Assembly: GCA_021153325.1 (NCBI GenBank)
Contig: JAGKTQ010000003.1
Span: forward strand, 62,001 to 126,000
Direction of reading: 5' to 3'
DNA: 64,000 nucleotides
Origin: Lachnospiraceae bacterium
GTDB lineage: Bacteria; Bacillota; Clostridia; Lachnospirales; Lachnospiraceae
Below the pieces are notes generated by a model. The model did no database searches. It had not been told where the DNA came from and worked only from the letters and a program-made list of their open reading frames with translations. Of this stretch, positions 18,117-26,148 are shown one piece after another. Position numbers and translations under genes: made by a program. Position 1 is the first letter of the stretch; each line of letters opens with the position of its first letter.

Positions 18117-20338
18117 TGAAAGAACAGGTCATGGAATACGCTTCTGGAAATGAAATGGCGGCAATAGCCATTAAGCAGATCGGATATGATCTAATGGGTT
18201 ATTATCCCATTACTCCTTCTACGCAGATTGCGGAAAACTTAGATATTATGCGTGCCAATGGAGAAATGGATTTGGTCATGGTGGCTGCGGAGGGAGAACA
18301 TAGTGCGGCAGGCATTTGTTATGGTGCATCGGTAGCAGGAGGCCGCGTGGTAAATGCTACCAGTGCCAATGGGCTTCTTTATGCCATCGAACAGTTACCG
18401 GTGCAGTCAGGCACACGTTATCCAATGGTCATGAACGTAGTGTGCAGAACGGTTTCAGGACCTTTGTCTATTAAAGGCGATCATAGTGATATTATGTATA
18501 TTTTAAATGCGGGATGGCCGATTTTGTTTGCGAGTACAGTGCAGCAGGTGTACGATTTTAATATCCTTGCATTAAAGCTGGCGGAGCAAGTAAGGCTTCC
18601 TGTGGTGGTAGCCTATGACGGATTTTTTACCAGTCATCAAAAAGGCCGATGTTTTCGGTTTGCGGAAGATGAGGCTGTCAAGGATTATATTGGTTCAAAG
18701 AAAGAGGACTATCCGTTTTTAGATTTTGAGCATCCAATTACGGTAGGGTCTTATATGAATGAGCCGGATTTGATCAATAACAGGTATCAGCTGCATTTGG
18801 CTATGGAAGAGGCAGACCGCCTGTTGCCGGAGTTATTTGCTTCCTATAAGGAGCTTTCCGGCAGAGCATATGGAAAAGTAGAAGGAACCTGCTGTGAAGA
18901 TGCCAAAAATCTGCTTGTGCTGTTAGGTTCTTCTTATGATACGTCTATAGATGCAGTAGAGGAAATGCGAAAGCAGGGGGAAAAGGTAGGTGCAGCTACT
19001 ATGCATGTACTACGTCCTTTCCCGGGCAAAGAATTGTTTGAGCTGATACAGCATGGGAAACACATTTTGGTGGCAGACAGACAGGACAGCTATGGTGCAG
19101 GCGGTGGAAATCTTTCCTTAGAAGTGCGTGCTGCCCTGCAAAGATTTGGCAGCAGAGGAACGGTCAAGAGTCTGGTCTACGGCTTAGGCGGCAAGGATTT
19201 TTTTAAAGAAGACGCCAAGGAAATGCTTGCTTGGGCAGAAGATTCTTCTAAACCAGATTTTGCTTATTACGGAGTGACACCGGGAGAGGAAGGGGAGATA
19301 GAGAGAGAACCGTTATTTGCACCTGTTACGAGAGAACAGACAAATATCGGGGCAACGAAGGTAGAAAGTGGAAAGGTAACTGGTGGCAGTTTAAATACAG
19401 TCACGGCTATGCCGGGGCGTATTGCACCTGGACATGGGGCATGCCCGGGCTGTGGAATCCCGGTAAATCTGAATTTACTCCTTAGAGGAATCGAAGACCC
19501 GGTTGTATTTTTATTTCAGACTGGTTGTGCTATGATTGTTACAACGGCTTATCCCAGAACCAGTTTTAAAGTTCCGTATCTTCACAATTTGTTCCAGAAC
19601 GGAGCTGCTACCTTAAGCGGTGTGGCAGAAATCTGCTACCGCAAGCAACAAAAAGGAGAAATTCCACCGGGCGATATTATCTTTATTATGGTCAGTGGAG
19701 ATGGTGGCCTTGATATTGGTATGGGTTCGGCTATTGGAACAGCACTGCGTGGGCATAGGCTTCTCCTATTTGAATACGATAATGGCGGGTATATGAACAC
19801 GGGTTATCAGCTTTCTTATTCCACACCATTGGGCGCCAGAAGTTCTACGTCTCATGTGGGAAAAGAGCAGTATGGAAAGACTTTTCTTCAGAAAGATATG
19901 CCGCAGATCATGGCAGCTACCGGGATTCCTTATGTAGCTACCGTGGCAGAATCCAATCCTGCGGACTTTATAAAAAAGGCAGCGAAGGCAGCGTACTATG
20001 CAAAAACTACAGGAACTGCTTATGTAAAGGCAATTTCAGCCTGCCCTTTAAATTGGAATGATAAGCCGGCCACAGAGAGAAAGGTAATAGAAGCGGCGGT
20101 AAACTGTTGCTATTTTCCTTTATATGAAGTGGAGCAGGGAGCGACGAAACTTTCCTATGATCCGGAAAAGACAGGAAAGAAGATACCAGTATCCGACTGG
20201 CTTTCCATGATGGGAAGAACAAAACATTTACAAAAGGATGTGTATCGGGAAGTTGTAGAACGGTTGCAGCTGGAAATTGACACGAGATTTTATAATCTGA
20301 AAAAGAAGGCAGAAGAAGCTTCTGATGAAATAGTATAG
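18116..20338 (+). CDS. 2-oxoacid:ferredoxin oxidoreductase, fused alpha and beta subunits
   Basis: A 740-residue chain. The alpha part (residues 1-~410) has the GNEMAAIAIKQIGYDLMGYYPITPST start and a transketolase-C-like domain II with DRQDSYGAGGGNLSLEV. The beta part (~440-740) has HGACPGCGIPVN, the thiamine-pyrophosphate motif GDGGLDIGMGSAIGTAL ending in DNGGYMNTGYQ. The usual order in separate-subunit enzymes is kept, so this is a head-to-tail fusion. The CoA-dependent oxidative decarboxylation of a 2-oxoacid passes electrons to ferredoxin; with fprA and rubredoxin upstream, those electrons could reach oxygen (inference). A terminator follows. Confidence 0.88.
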   Translation: MKEQVMEYASGNEMAAIAIKQIGYDLMGYYPITPSTQIAENLDIMRANGEMDLVMVAAEGEHSAAGICYGASVAGGRVVNATSANGLLYAIEQLPVQSGTRYPMVMNVVCRTVSGPLSIKGDHSDIMYILNAGWPILFASTVQQVYDFNILALKLAEQVRLPVVVAYDGFFTSHQKGRCFRFAEDEAVKDYIGSKKEDYPFLDFEHPITVGSYMNEPDLINNRYQLHLAMEEADRLLPELFASYKELSGRAYGKVEGTCCEDAKNLLVLLGSSYDTSIDAVEEMRKQGEKVGAATMHVLRPFPGKELFELIQHGKHILVADRQDSYGAGGGNLSLEVRAALQRFGSRGTVKSLVYGLGGKDFFKEDAKEMLAWAEDSSKPDFAYYGVTPGEEGEIEREPLFAPVTREQTNIGATKVESGKVTGGSLNTVTAMPGRIAPGHGACPGCGIPVNLNLLLRGIEDPVVFLFQTGCAMIVTTAYPRTSFKVPYLHNLFQNGAATLSGVAEICYRKQQKGEIPPGDIIFIMVSGDGGLDIGMGSAIGTALRGHRLLLFEYDNGGYMNTGYQLSYSTPLGARSSTSHVGKEQYGKTFLQKDMPQIMAATGIPYVATVAESNPADFIKKAAKAAYYAKTTGTAYVKAISACPLNWNDKPATERKVIEAAVNCCYFPLYEVEQGATKLSYDPEKTGKKIPVSDWLSMMGRTKHLQKDVYREVVERLQLEIDTRFYNLKKKAEEASDEIV

Positions 20339-20353
20339 AAATTCATTTTTAAG

Positions 20354-20381
20354 ATCGTCGCTGTCTGGCGGCGATTTTTTT
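20354..20381 (+). terminator. Terminator after the oxidoreductase operon
   Basis: ATCGTCGC (20354-20361) pairs with GCGGCGAT (20368-20375) with one wobble, followed by T residues to 20381. Confidence 0.8.
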
Positions 20382-20410
20382 AACTCATAGGAAATTCCTA
20401 TGAGTTAAAA
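20378..20410. repeat. 16-bp perfect inverted repeat
   Basis: TTTTAACTCATAGGAA, one base, then its exact complement TTCCTATGAGTTAAAA. It is flanked by T on the left and A on the right, so it is not a terminator in either direction. It shares the TCCTATGA core with the terminators at 15451 and 22281. Confidence 0.8.
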
Positions 20411-20526
20411 GCACTTCATGCAAACGATGCGCAGCTCCGCGTGCAGAACAAAAGCTGTGCTATGTCAGTAACTTAAGACGCGGAGTGTGCGATAACACAC
20501 TTTTGTTCAAGTGGGACTTTTTTACA
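20407..20526 (+). ncRNA. Candidate pseudoknotted structured RNA ending in a T run
   Basis: Four sets of complementary segments are visible. P1: AAAAG-CACTT (20407-20416) with AAGTG-gga-CTTTT (20509-20521). P2: CTCCGCGT (20435-20442) with ACGCGGAG (20478-20485). P3: GAACAAAAG (20446-20454) with CTTTTGTTC (20500-20508). P4 hairpin: GTGTG/CACAC (20485-20489 and 20496-20500). P2 and P3 interleave, so both can form only as a pseudoknot; otherwise they are alternatives. P3 abuts P1 without a gap, and T residues follow. No ORF of note lies inside. Which strand is transcribed, and whether it is an RNA or a repeated DNA element, is not shown. Confidence 0.5.
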
Positions 20527-20628
20527 TAGTTTGGCATCTAATGTATGTAAGGCAAAGATGAGAGTATACGATGCCTCAAAATGATTGTGCGCACAAAGAA
20601 AGGAAGCCATTTGGTTTAGAAAAGGAAT

Positions 20629-21150
20629 ATGGAAAATTTAATAAAAAGAGCAAAAAATAAAGATCCGGATGCATTCACACAATTGATGCAGTCACAAATG
20701 CAGAATATGTATCGGACAGCGCGGGCAATTCTGCTGAATGATGAGGATGCAGCGGATGCCATTCAAGAGACGATTCTTGTATGCTGGGAAAAGCTAAAAG
20801 ATTTGAAAGAAGACAAGTATTTTCGGCCTTGGATGACAAGAATTTTGATCAACAAGTGTTATGAAATGATAAGGGAAAACACAAGGATTACTTATATGGA
20901 CGAGCTGCCTGAAACGGCTGTAGAGGAAGAGGTTAGTAACCTGGAATGGAAAGAGGCGTTGGCAGCATTGGATGAAAAGTACCGCCTTGTATTGGTTCTG
21001 TTTTATGCAGAAGGATTTCATACGAAAGAAATTGCCAAGATGTTAAAAATCCCCAATAGTACAGTAAGAACCCGATTATCCAGAGGAAGAGAACAATTGG
21101 CTCAGTATTATAGGGAAGACTCTATGGCAGGGAAGGAGCAGATAATATGA
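20629..21150 (+). CDS. ECF-type RNA polymerase sigma factor
   Basis: A 173-residue sigma-70-family factor with only regions 2 and 4. Region 2 covers residues ~8-75 (FTQLMQSQMQNMYRTARAIL, DAADAIQETILVCWEKL) and region 4 ~105-165 (HTKEIAKMLKIPNSTVRTRL). The downstream anti-sigma gene overlaps by 4 bases, the standard ECF layout. The 5' region has a perfect 12-bp palindrome TTGTGCGCACAA at 20585-20596, of unknown use. The regulated stress cannot be inferred from the sequence. Confidence 0.92.
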   Translation: MENLIKRAKNKDPDAFTQLMQSQMQNMYRTARAILLNDEDAADAIQETILVCWEKLKDLKEDKYFRPWMTRILINKCYEMIRENTRITYMDELPETAVEEEVSNLEWKEALAALDEKYRLVLVLFYAEGFHTKEIAKMLKIPNSTVRTRLSRGREQLAQYYREDSMAGKEQII

Positions 21151-22274
21151 GTAAAAATAGCATAAATATTCTTTTACAGAATATAGAAATTCCAGATATT
21201 GTGAAAGAAAAAGCCCAAAATGCATTTTCGCAGATCAGCATGGAAGGTAAAGAAGAGCATATGGAAGTAATAAAATATAATAAAAAAAGACATCCGCTTA
21301 AGAAGACAAGAGCAGCAGCTATTGTATTGGCGGCTATAGTAGGCGGAGGCAGTATTACTGCTGTAGCAGCAGCTTATATCCATTGGAGTCAAGGGATGCA
21401 GAGCAAAATGAATGTTTCGGAAGAGCAGATGATAGCGTTACAAAATAAGGAAGATACGCCATTGAGCTTCCCGGAAGTAGCAGATACACAGGGAGAGATT
21501 ACTGTTTCGGTGGCACAGTGTTTATTGGATGACAATGATATCCGAGTTGCGTTTTATGTAGAAGGGTATGAACTGTCAAATGCGGAGAGTCCCCAGTTGG
21601 AAAATCTTAATATTTTGTTAGACGGTGAGCCGGTAAACAATTATGAATGGAGCTTTTATACTGGAGTTGATGGGGAGGAAGAAGGAACGATTCCAAATGA
21701 CCAAGCAGAAGAGGAAAGGTTGGAGTTAGACCTGATTTTGTCACCCGTAGATGAAAATGGCAAATCGATTACAGATCTTGCCGGTAAAGTCATAACGGTA
21801 CAGATGGTAAATTTTGGTGACACAACTGGCACATGGACTTTGGAGTGGATACTAGAGGGTACCAGTACAGTGGTAGAAAAGCAACTGCATGAAGTGCTAG
21901 GAAACTCTGGAGCGACAGTGACCAAGGTAAGCTTAAGCCCGATCTCCATAAAAGTATGTTACGATTTTGCGCCTGCGGAAATTTCAGATATTGTTTTGGA
22001 TGAGAATGGTAATGCAGTAGAAGTTTCGGATTATGCAGAGCCACCCCAATTCGTAGGAGTCAAAATGACGGATGGAACAGTGTATACGGCGATTACGGAT
22101 GGTGGTACTTATGGCTATGAGGATGTAGAAGCTTCTTTATATGTGGCAGAAATCAGTCTGTCAAGAGTCCTTGATCCGGAGAAAGTACAGAGTTTATTAT
22201 TTTTAAAAGATGAACTTCCAGCTACGGAGCAGGAAATCACAGAAGACCAGTGTTATATTATTGAGTTGAAATAA
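21147..22274 (+). CDS. Membrane anti-sigma factor, DUF4179 family
   Basis: A 375-residue protein. An N-terminal cytoplasmic segment (residues 1-~50) is followed by one membrane helix (~52-72, AAAIVLAAIVGGGSITAVAAAYI) and a large extracellular beta-rich DUF4179 domain. Proteins of this form hold an ECF sigma factor at the membrane until the outer domain senses stress. It overlaps the sigma gene by 4 bases, which fits an equimolar pair. A terminator of the TCCTATGA family follows. Confidence 0.82.
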   Translation: MSKNSINILLQNIEIPDIVKEKAQNAFSQISMEGKEEHMEVIKYNKKRHPLKKTRAAAIVLAAIVGGGSITAVAAAYIHWSQGMQSKMNVSEEQMIALQNKEDTPLSFPEVADTQGEITVSVAQCLLDDNDIRVAFYVEGYELSNAESPQLENLNILLDGEPVNNYEWSFYTGVDGEEEGTIPNDQAEEERLELDLILSPVDENGKSITDLAGKVITVQMVNFGDTTGTWTLEWILEGTSTVVEKQLHEVLGNSGATVTKVSLSPISIKVCYDFAPAEISDIVLDENGNAVEVSDYAEPPQFVGVKMTDGTVYTAITDGGTYGYEDVEASLYVAEISLSRVLDPEKVQSLLFLKDELPATEQEITEDQCYIIELK

Positions 22275-22280
22275 AATGGG

Positions 22281-22327
22281 AAAGTCCTATGAACAAGGCA
22301 ACAGCCTGAAAGTTTATAGGACTTTTT
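22281..22327 (+). terminator. Terminator after the anti-sigma gene (TCCTATGA family)
   Basis: AAAGTCCTATGAAC (22281-22294) pairs with GTTTATAGGACTTT (22312-22325) with one wobble, then T residues. Confidence 0.8.
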
Positions 22328-22443
22328 AAAATGGAGGAAAGTGCCTTTGAGCAGTTATAGACCTTGAAGGAAGCAGCGTAGATGAAAGAGAGTGTATTTA
22401 AGTCATCGATAAAAGAAGTTTTTTAAAGAATTTCACTCTTCTC

Positions 22444-22472
22444 TTGACAATTTCTGCGAAAAGAGATATTCT
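22444..22472 (+). promoter_or_regulatory. Promoter for the aldolase-like gene
   Basis: TTGACA (22444-22449), 17 bases and TATTCT (22467-22472). Confidence 0.65.
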
Positions 22473-22487
22473 AGAAATACTTTAGGA

Positions 22488-22510
22488 CTTTAAAGCGTAA
22501 CGGTTTAAAG
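22488..22510. promoter_or_regulatory. Operator-like inverted repeat in the aldolase leader
   Basis: CTTTAAAGCG, three bases, CGGTTTAAAG: arms complementary at nine of ten positions. It lies just downstream of the promoter and 40 bases before the start codon, a typical repressor position. The regulator is unknown. Confidence 0.5.
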
Positions 22511-22549
22511 TGAGAATGAAAGCTAGAATACATAAATTTGGAGGAAATT

Positions 22550-23530
22550 ATGGAAAAGAATAATGGAAATTTAGTTGGATTCAGACCGGATATCAAGGTC
22601 GTTGATTGTACACTTCGTGACGGTGGCTTGGTGAATAACTTTGCTTTTTCCGATGAGTTCGTAAAGGATTTATATCGTACCAATATTAAGGCCGGCGTGG
22701 ATTATATGGAGTTTGGTTACAAGGCATCCAAGGAAATTTTCAAGAAAGAAGATTACGGCAAGTGGAAGTTCTGTGAAGAAGAAGATATTCGTGCGATTGT
22801 TGGAAACAATGATTTTGATCTGAAGATCGCAGTTATGACAGATGTAGGAAGAACGGACTATAAAAATGACATCTTAAAGAAAGAAGACAGTGTAATTGAC
22901 TTAGTGCGTACAGCAACTTATATTCATCAGATTCCAACGGCAATTGAAATGATTCAGGATGCCCATGAAAAAGGATATGAGACAACCGTTAATATTATGG
23001 CAATTTCCAAGGTTCGTGAAGAGGAGCTGGATAAGGGGCTGGAAATCCTTGCAGAATGTGATGTAGATATTATTTATCTGGTAGACAGTTTTGGTGCATT
23101 CTATCCAGAGCAGATACGCAGATTAACAGATAAATACATGAACATAGCAGAAAAATATGGCAAGAAGATTGGTATTCATGCTCATAACAACCAGCAGCTT
23201 GCTTTTGCGAATACGATCGAGGCATTAAGTAATGGTGCAAGCTTATTGGATGCGACTATAAGTGGTATGGGACGTGGAGCAGGAAACTGCTTTATGGAAT
23301 CCTTGCTTGCTTTCTTGAGAAATCCAAAATACAATTTAGTGCCAGTTATGGACTTTGTGCAGAAGTATGTACAGGCAGAGAAGGATAAGGGAAGTATTTG
23401 GGGATACGACATTCCTTATTTATTAACAGGTATTTTGAATTCGCATCCTTCTTCAGCCATTAAATTTACAGGTGAGAAGAGAGAGGACTACTCAAGATTC
23501 TATCAGGAATTGTTAGATAATATGGAATAA
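22550..23530 (+). CDS. HMGL-like aldolase (4-hydroxy-2-oxovalerate aldolase-type DRE-TIM protein)
   Basis: A 326-residue TIM-barrel enzyme of the DRE-TIM metallolyase group. It shows VVDCTLRDGG (the DRE-like motif, residues ~20-29), GVDYMEFGYK, a DSFGAFYPEQIRRL strand end and the metal-binding HAHNNQQLAFANT, followed by GMGRGAGN. Metal and base residues look intact, so it should cleave or condense a 2-oxoacid, but the substrate is not clear. ATG 22550 is chosen because GGAGG precedes it; the TTG at 22538 overlaps that site. It has its own promoter and operator-like repeat and faces a TetR gene. Confidence 0.82.
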   Translation: MEKNNGNLVGFRPDIKVVDCTLRDGGLVNNFAFSDEFVKDLYRTNIKAGVDYMEFGYKASKEIFKKEDYGKWKFCEEEDIRAIVGNNDFDLKIAVMTDVGRTDYKNDILKKEDSVIDLVRTATYIHQIPTAIEMIQDAHEKGYETTVNIMAISKVREEELDKGLEILAECDVDIIYLVDSFGAFYPEQIRRLTDKYMNIAEKYGKKIGIHAHNNQQLAFANTIEALSNGASLLDATISGMGRGAGNCFMESLLAFLRNPKYNLVPVMDFVQKYVQAEKDKGSIWGYDIPYLLTGILNSHPSSAIKFTGEKREDYSRFYQELLDNME

Positions 23531-23583
23531 GGTTTATGAAAAATACTGCAGAGAGCCTAAAAATACGATGACTTATTTAAGTC

Positions 23584-24123
23584 CTACGGATTAGAAAGGT
23601 AGGATAAGGCTTTTACAATATTTTCGATGACCCGGATTAAAGTATCTGCATCGGCAGACTGATTATTCAGATAAGCGTGATGTGCGCCCTGAATACAGAA
23701 GGATAGAAAGATATTTGCTTCTGCATCCTTTTCGTATTCAGGGTATTTTTGAAAGATTATCTTTTTTAGTTCCTTTTCCAGACAATTCGCCAAATAGCCC
23801 TGTTCTTTTCCTGAAAATAAAATATTAATGATTGGTACATGTGAAGCAAAAGCAAGGCAGAGCTCTCGTGTAAAAGTGTCAAGATTATGAGGGGTATATT
23901 CCTGCTCATGGGAAATACTTTTTATGATGGAAGTCACGGTTTCTTTTTCCAAAGCTTCTGAAAGTGCATAAATATCTTCATAATGTGCATAAAAAGTAGA
24001 CTTGTTTATGCAAGCCTCCTGACACAATTCTTTAATGGTAATTTTTTCTAATGGCTTTTTAGAACGCAGTGCAAGGAATGCATTCCGAATTGCTTTTTCT
24101 GTTTTTTCGATTCTTATATCCAT
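23584..24123 (-). CDS. TetR/AcrR-family regulator
   Basis: A 179-residue regulator. The N-terminal helix-turn-helix (KITIKELCQEACINKSTFYAHYEDIYAL, about residues 27-54) is canonical. The C-terminal half is helical and is typical of the DhaS-like TetR_C domain that begins near LCLAFASHVP. It is divergent from glgB across a 146-base AT-rich gap and convergent with the aldolase gene. Which neighbour it controls is not shown; the glgB intergenic region or the aldolase operator-like repeat are the obvious candidates. Confidence 0.9.
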   Translation of the reverse strand: MDIRIEKTEKAIRNAFLALRSKKPLEKITIKELCQEACINKSTFYAHYEDIYALSEALEKETVTSIIKSISHEQEYTPHNLDTFTRELCLAFASHVPIINILFSGKEQGYLANCLEKELKKIIFQKYPEYEKDAEANIFLSFCIQGAHHAYLNNQSADADTLIRVIENIVKALSYLSNP

Positions 24124-24269
24124 AAAATGCCCCCATAAAAACGACGATTTGTTAAAATAGTTGTTTATCCATCAAATGAAAAGGGATTGTCGGTAGACAG
24201 TCACAGTAATTTAAGATAAATATATTATAACTGGAAAAACAACTAACGTCTATTATCTTTGGAGGTATT

Positions 24270-26057
24270 ATGGATTTTTATGGATTTTATACTGGAAAAA
24301 TATTTGATGCCTATGAGTTTTTAGGGGCGCATTGTGAAAATGGAAGCGTAGTCTTTCGTACATTTGCACCGAGTGCATCGAAAGTTTCTGTGATTGGAGA
24401 ATTTAATGGATGGCAGGAATATGACATGTATAAAGTACATGATGGGAATTTCTGGGAATGCCGTATCGAAAATGCAGAACCGGGAATGATGTACAAATAC
24501 CGTATTTACAGCAATGCCGGATATAGTGTAGAGCATTGTGATCCTTATGGTTTTGGTATGGAACTAAGACCAAACAGTGCTTCCATCATACGGGATGGAA
24601 ATACGTATTCCTTTCAGGACAAGCAGTGGATGGCAAAAAGAAGCGATGGAAAAAACAGTCCATTAAATATCTACGAGGTTCATTTTGGTTCCTTTCGTAA
24701 ACCATCTGACAAAGCGAATGAATGGTATAACTATGAAGAAATGGCAGACATTTTCATTCCATATTTAAAAGAGAATGGTTATAACTATTTAGAAATCATG
24801 CCGTTAAATGAATATCCGTGCGATGAATCGTGGGGATATCAGAGTACCGGATTTTTCAGTCCCACTTCCCGTTATGGAACTGCTGACCAATTAAAGGCTT
24901 TTGTGGATGCATGCCATCAAAATGGGATAGGTGTCATTATGGATTTTGTTCCGGTACATTTTGCTATAGATGCTTACGGACTGGCAAATTATGATGGCAC
25001 GGCTTTGTACGAGTATCCGCATATGGCTGTTGGAGTCAGTGAATGGGGAAGCTGTAATTTTATGCACTCCCGTGGAGAGGTGCGTAGTTTCCTGCAATCA
25101 TCAGCAAATTATTGGCTGAAAGAGTTCCATATGGATGGGCTTCGCATGGATGCCATCAGCAGGGCGATTTATTGGCAGGGGGCTCCAGAACGAGGTGTCA
25201 ATCCGAATGCAGTGGAATTTTTGAAATATATGAATGCTGGGTTAAAGAAGCTGCACCCAACAGCACTTCTTACGGCAGAAGATTCTACTTCTTATCCGGG
25301 AGTGACAAGACCAGTGGCTGAGGGTGGTCTTGGATTTGATTATAAATGGGATATGGGGTGGATGAACGATACCTTGAATTATTTCCGCACCGCACCGGAA
25401 TATCGCAAGGAAAATTATCATAAACTTACGTTTTCTATGATGTATTATTATGATGATCGATTTCTTTTGCCGTTGTCTCATGATGAAGTCGTGCATGGAA
25501 AGGCGACAATCTTGCAGAAAATGTATGGGGATTATGAAGAAAAGTTCCCACAGGCACGTGCCTTTTATATGTATATGTATGCGCATCCAGGCAAGAAATT
25601 AAATTTCATGGGAAATGAGATCGGACAATTTAGGGAGTGGGATGAAAAGAGAGAGCAGGATTGGAGTTTGTTGGATTATCCGGCACATCAGGCTTTCCAC
25701 AAATTTATGGTAGATTTAAACCACATCTATGCAACACATCCGGCACTATCAGAAAAGGATTATGATACGGAAGGTTTCAAATGGATCGACTGTCATCAGG
25801 AAGAAAAATGTATTTATGCCTTGGAGCGTGTCAGTGCAAAGGAACGGATCGTAGCGATATTTAATTTTTCTAATGAGGAGCAAAAAGATTATCGGTTCCA
25901 AGTTGCAAATGCCAAAAAGCTGCAATTGCTGTTAGCAAGTGATTCAGTAATGTATGGTGGAAAGGCAAAGCAGGAGACAGCGAACATAAAACCGGAAAAC
26001 GAAGAATTTGTATTGGATTTAATGCCATATAGCGCGCAATATTATGTGATCAAGTGA
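24270..26057 (+). CDS. glgB: 1,4-alpha-glucan branching enzyme GlgB
   Basis: Transfers alpha-1,4 chains to 6-positions in glycogen. A 595-residue GH13 enzyme: a carbohydrate-binding module 48 (~20-105) and then the catalytic barrel with GVIMDFVPVHF, DGLRMDAIS (nucleophile Asp), TAEDST (acid/base Glu) and LSHDEVVHGK (transition-state Asp), then a C-terminal beta domain. It is shorter than enterobacterial GlgB (~730) because the first N-domain is missing, which is common in clostridia. GGAGG precedes the ATG. No other glg gene lies here; the debranching partner is at 31950. Confidence 0.96.
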   Translation: MDFYGFYTGKIFDAYEFLGAHCENGSVVFRTFAPSASKVSVIGEFNGWQEYDMYKVHDGNFWECRIENAEPGMMYKYRIYSNAGYSVEHCDPYGFGMELRPNSASIIRDGNTYSFQDKQWMAKRSDGKNSPLNIYEVHFGSFRKPSDKANEWYNYEEMADIFIPYLKENGYNYLEIMPLNEYPCDESWGYQSTGFFSPTSRYGTADQLKAFVDACHQNGIGVIMDFVPVHFAIDAYGLANYDGTALYEYPHMAVGVSEWGSCNFMHSRGEVRSFLQSSANYWLKEFHMDGLRMDAISRAIYWQGAPERGVNPNAVEFLKYMNAGLKKLHPTALLTAEDSTSYPGVTRPVAEGGLGFDYKWDMGWMNDTLNYFRTAPEYRKENYHKLTFSMMYYYDDRFLLPLSHDEVVHGKATILQKMYGDYEEKFPQARAFYMYMYAHPGKKLNFMGNEIGQFREWDEKREQDWSLLDYPAHQAFHKFMVDLNHIYATHPALSEKDYDTEGFKWIDCHQEEKCIYALERVSAKERIVAIFNFSNEEQKDYRFQVANAKKLQLLLASDSVMYGGKAKQETANIKPENEEFVLDLMPYSAQYYVIK

Positions 26058-26148
26058 AAATAAATGAAAGAGGAATTGCTTAATTGTCAGGCTTCTTGTA
26101 AAATGGGGTCGTGAAGATTTCAATACGATTTAGGAGAAAACGATAATT

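Noticed and set aside
20585..20596. 12-bp palindrome TTGTGCGCACAA before the ECF sigma gene
   Set aside because: Perfect but short and without a recognised regulator; mentioned with the sigma gene only.
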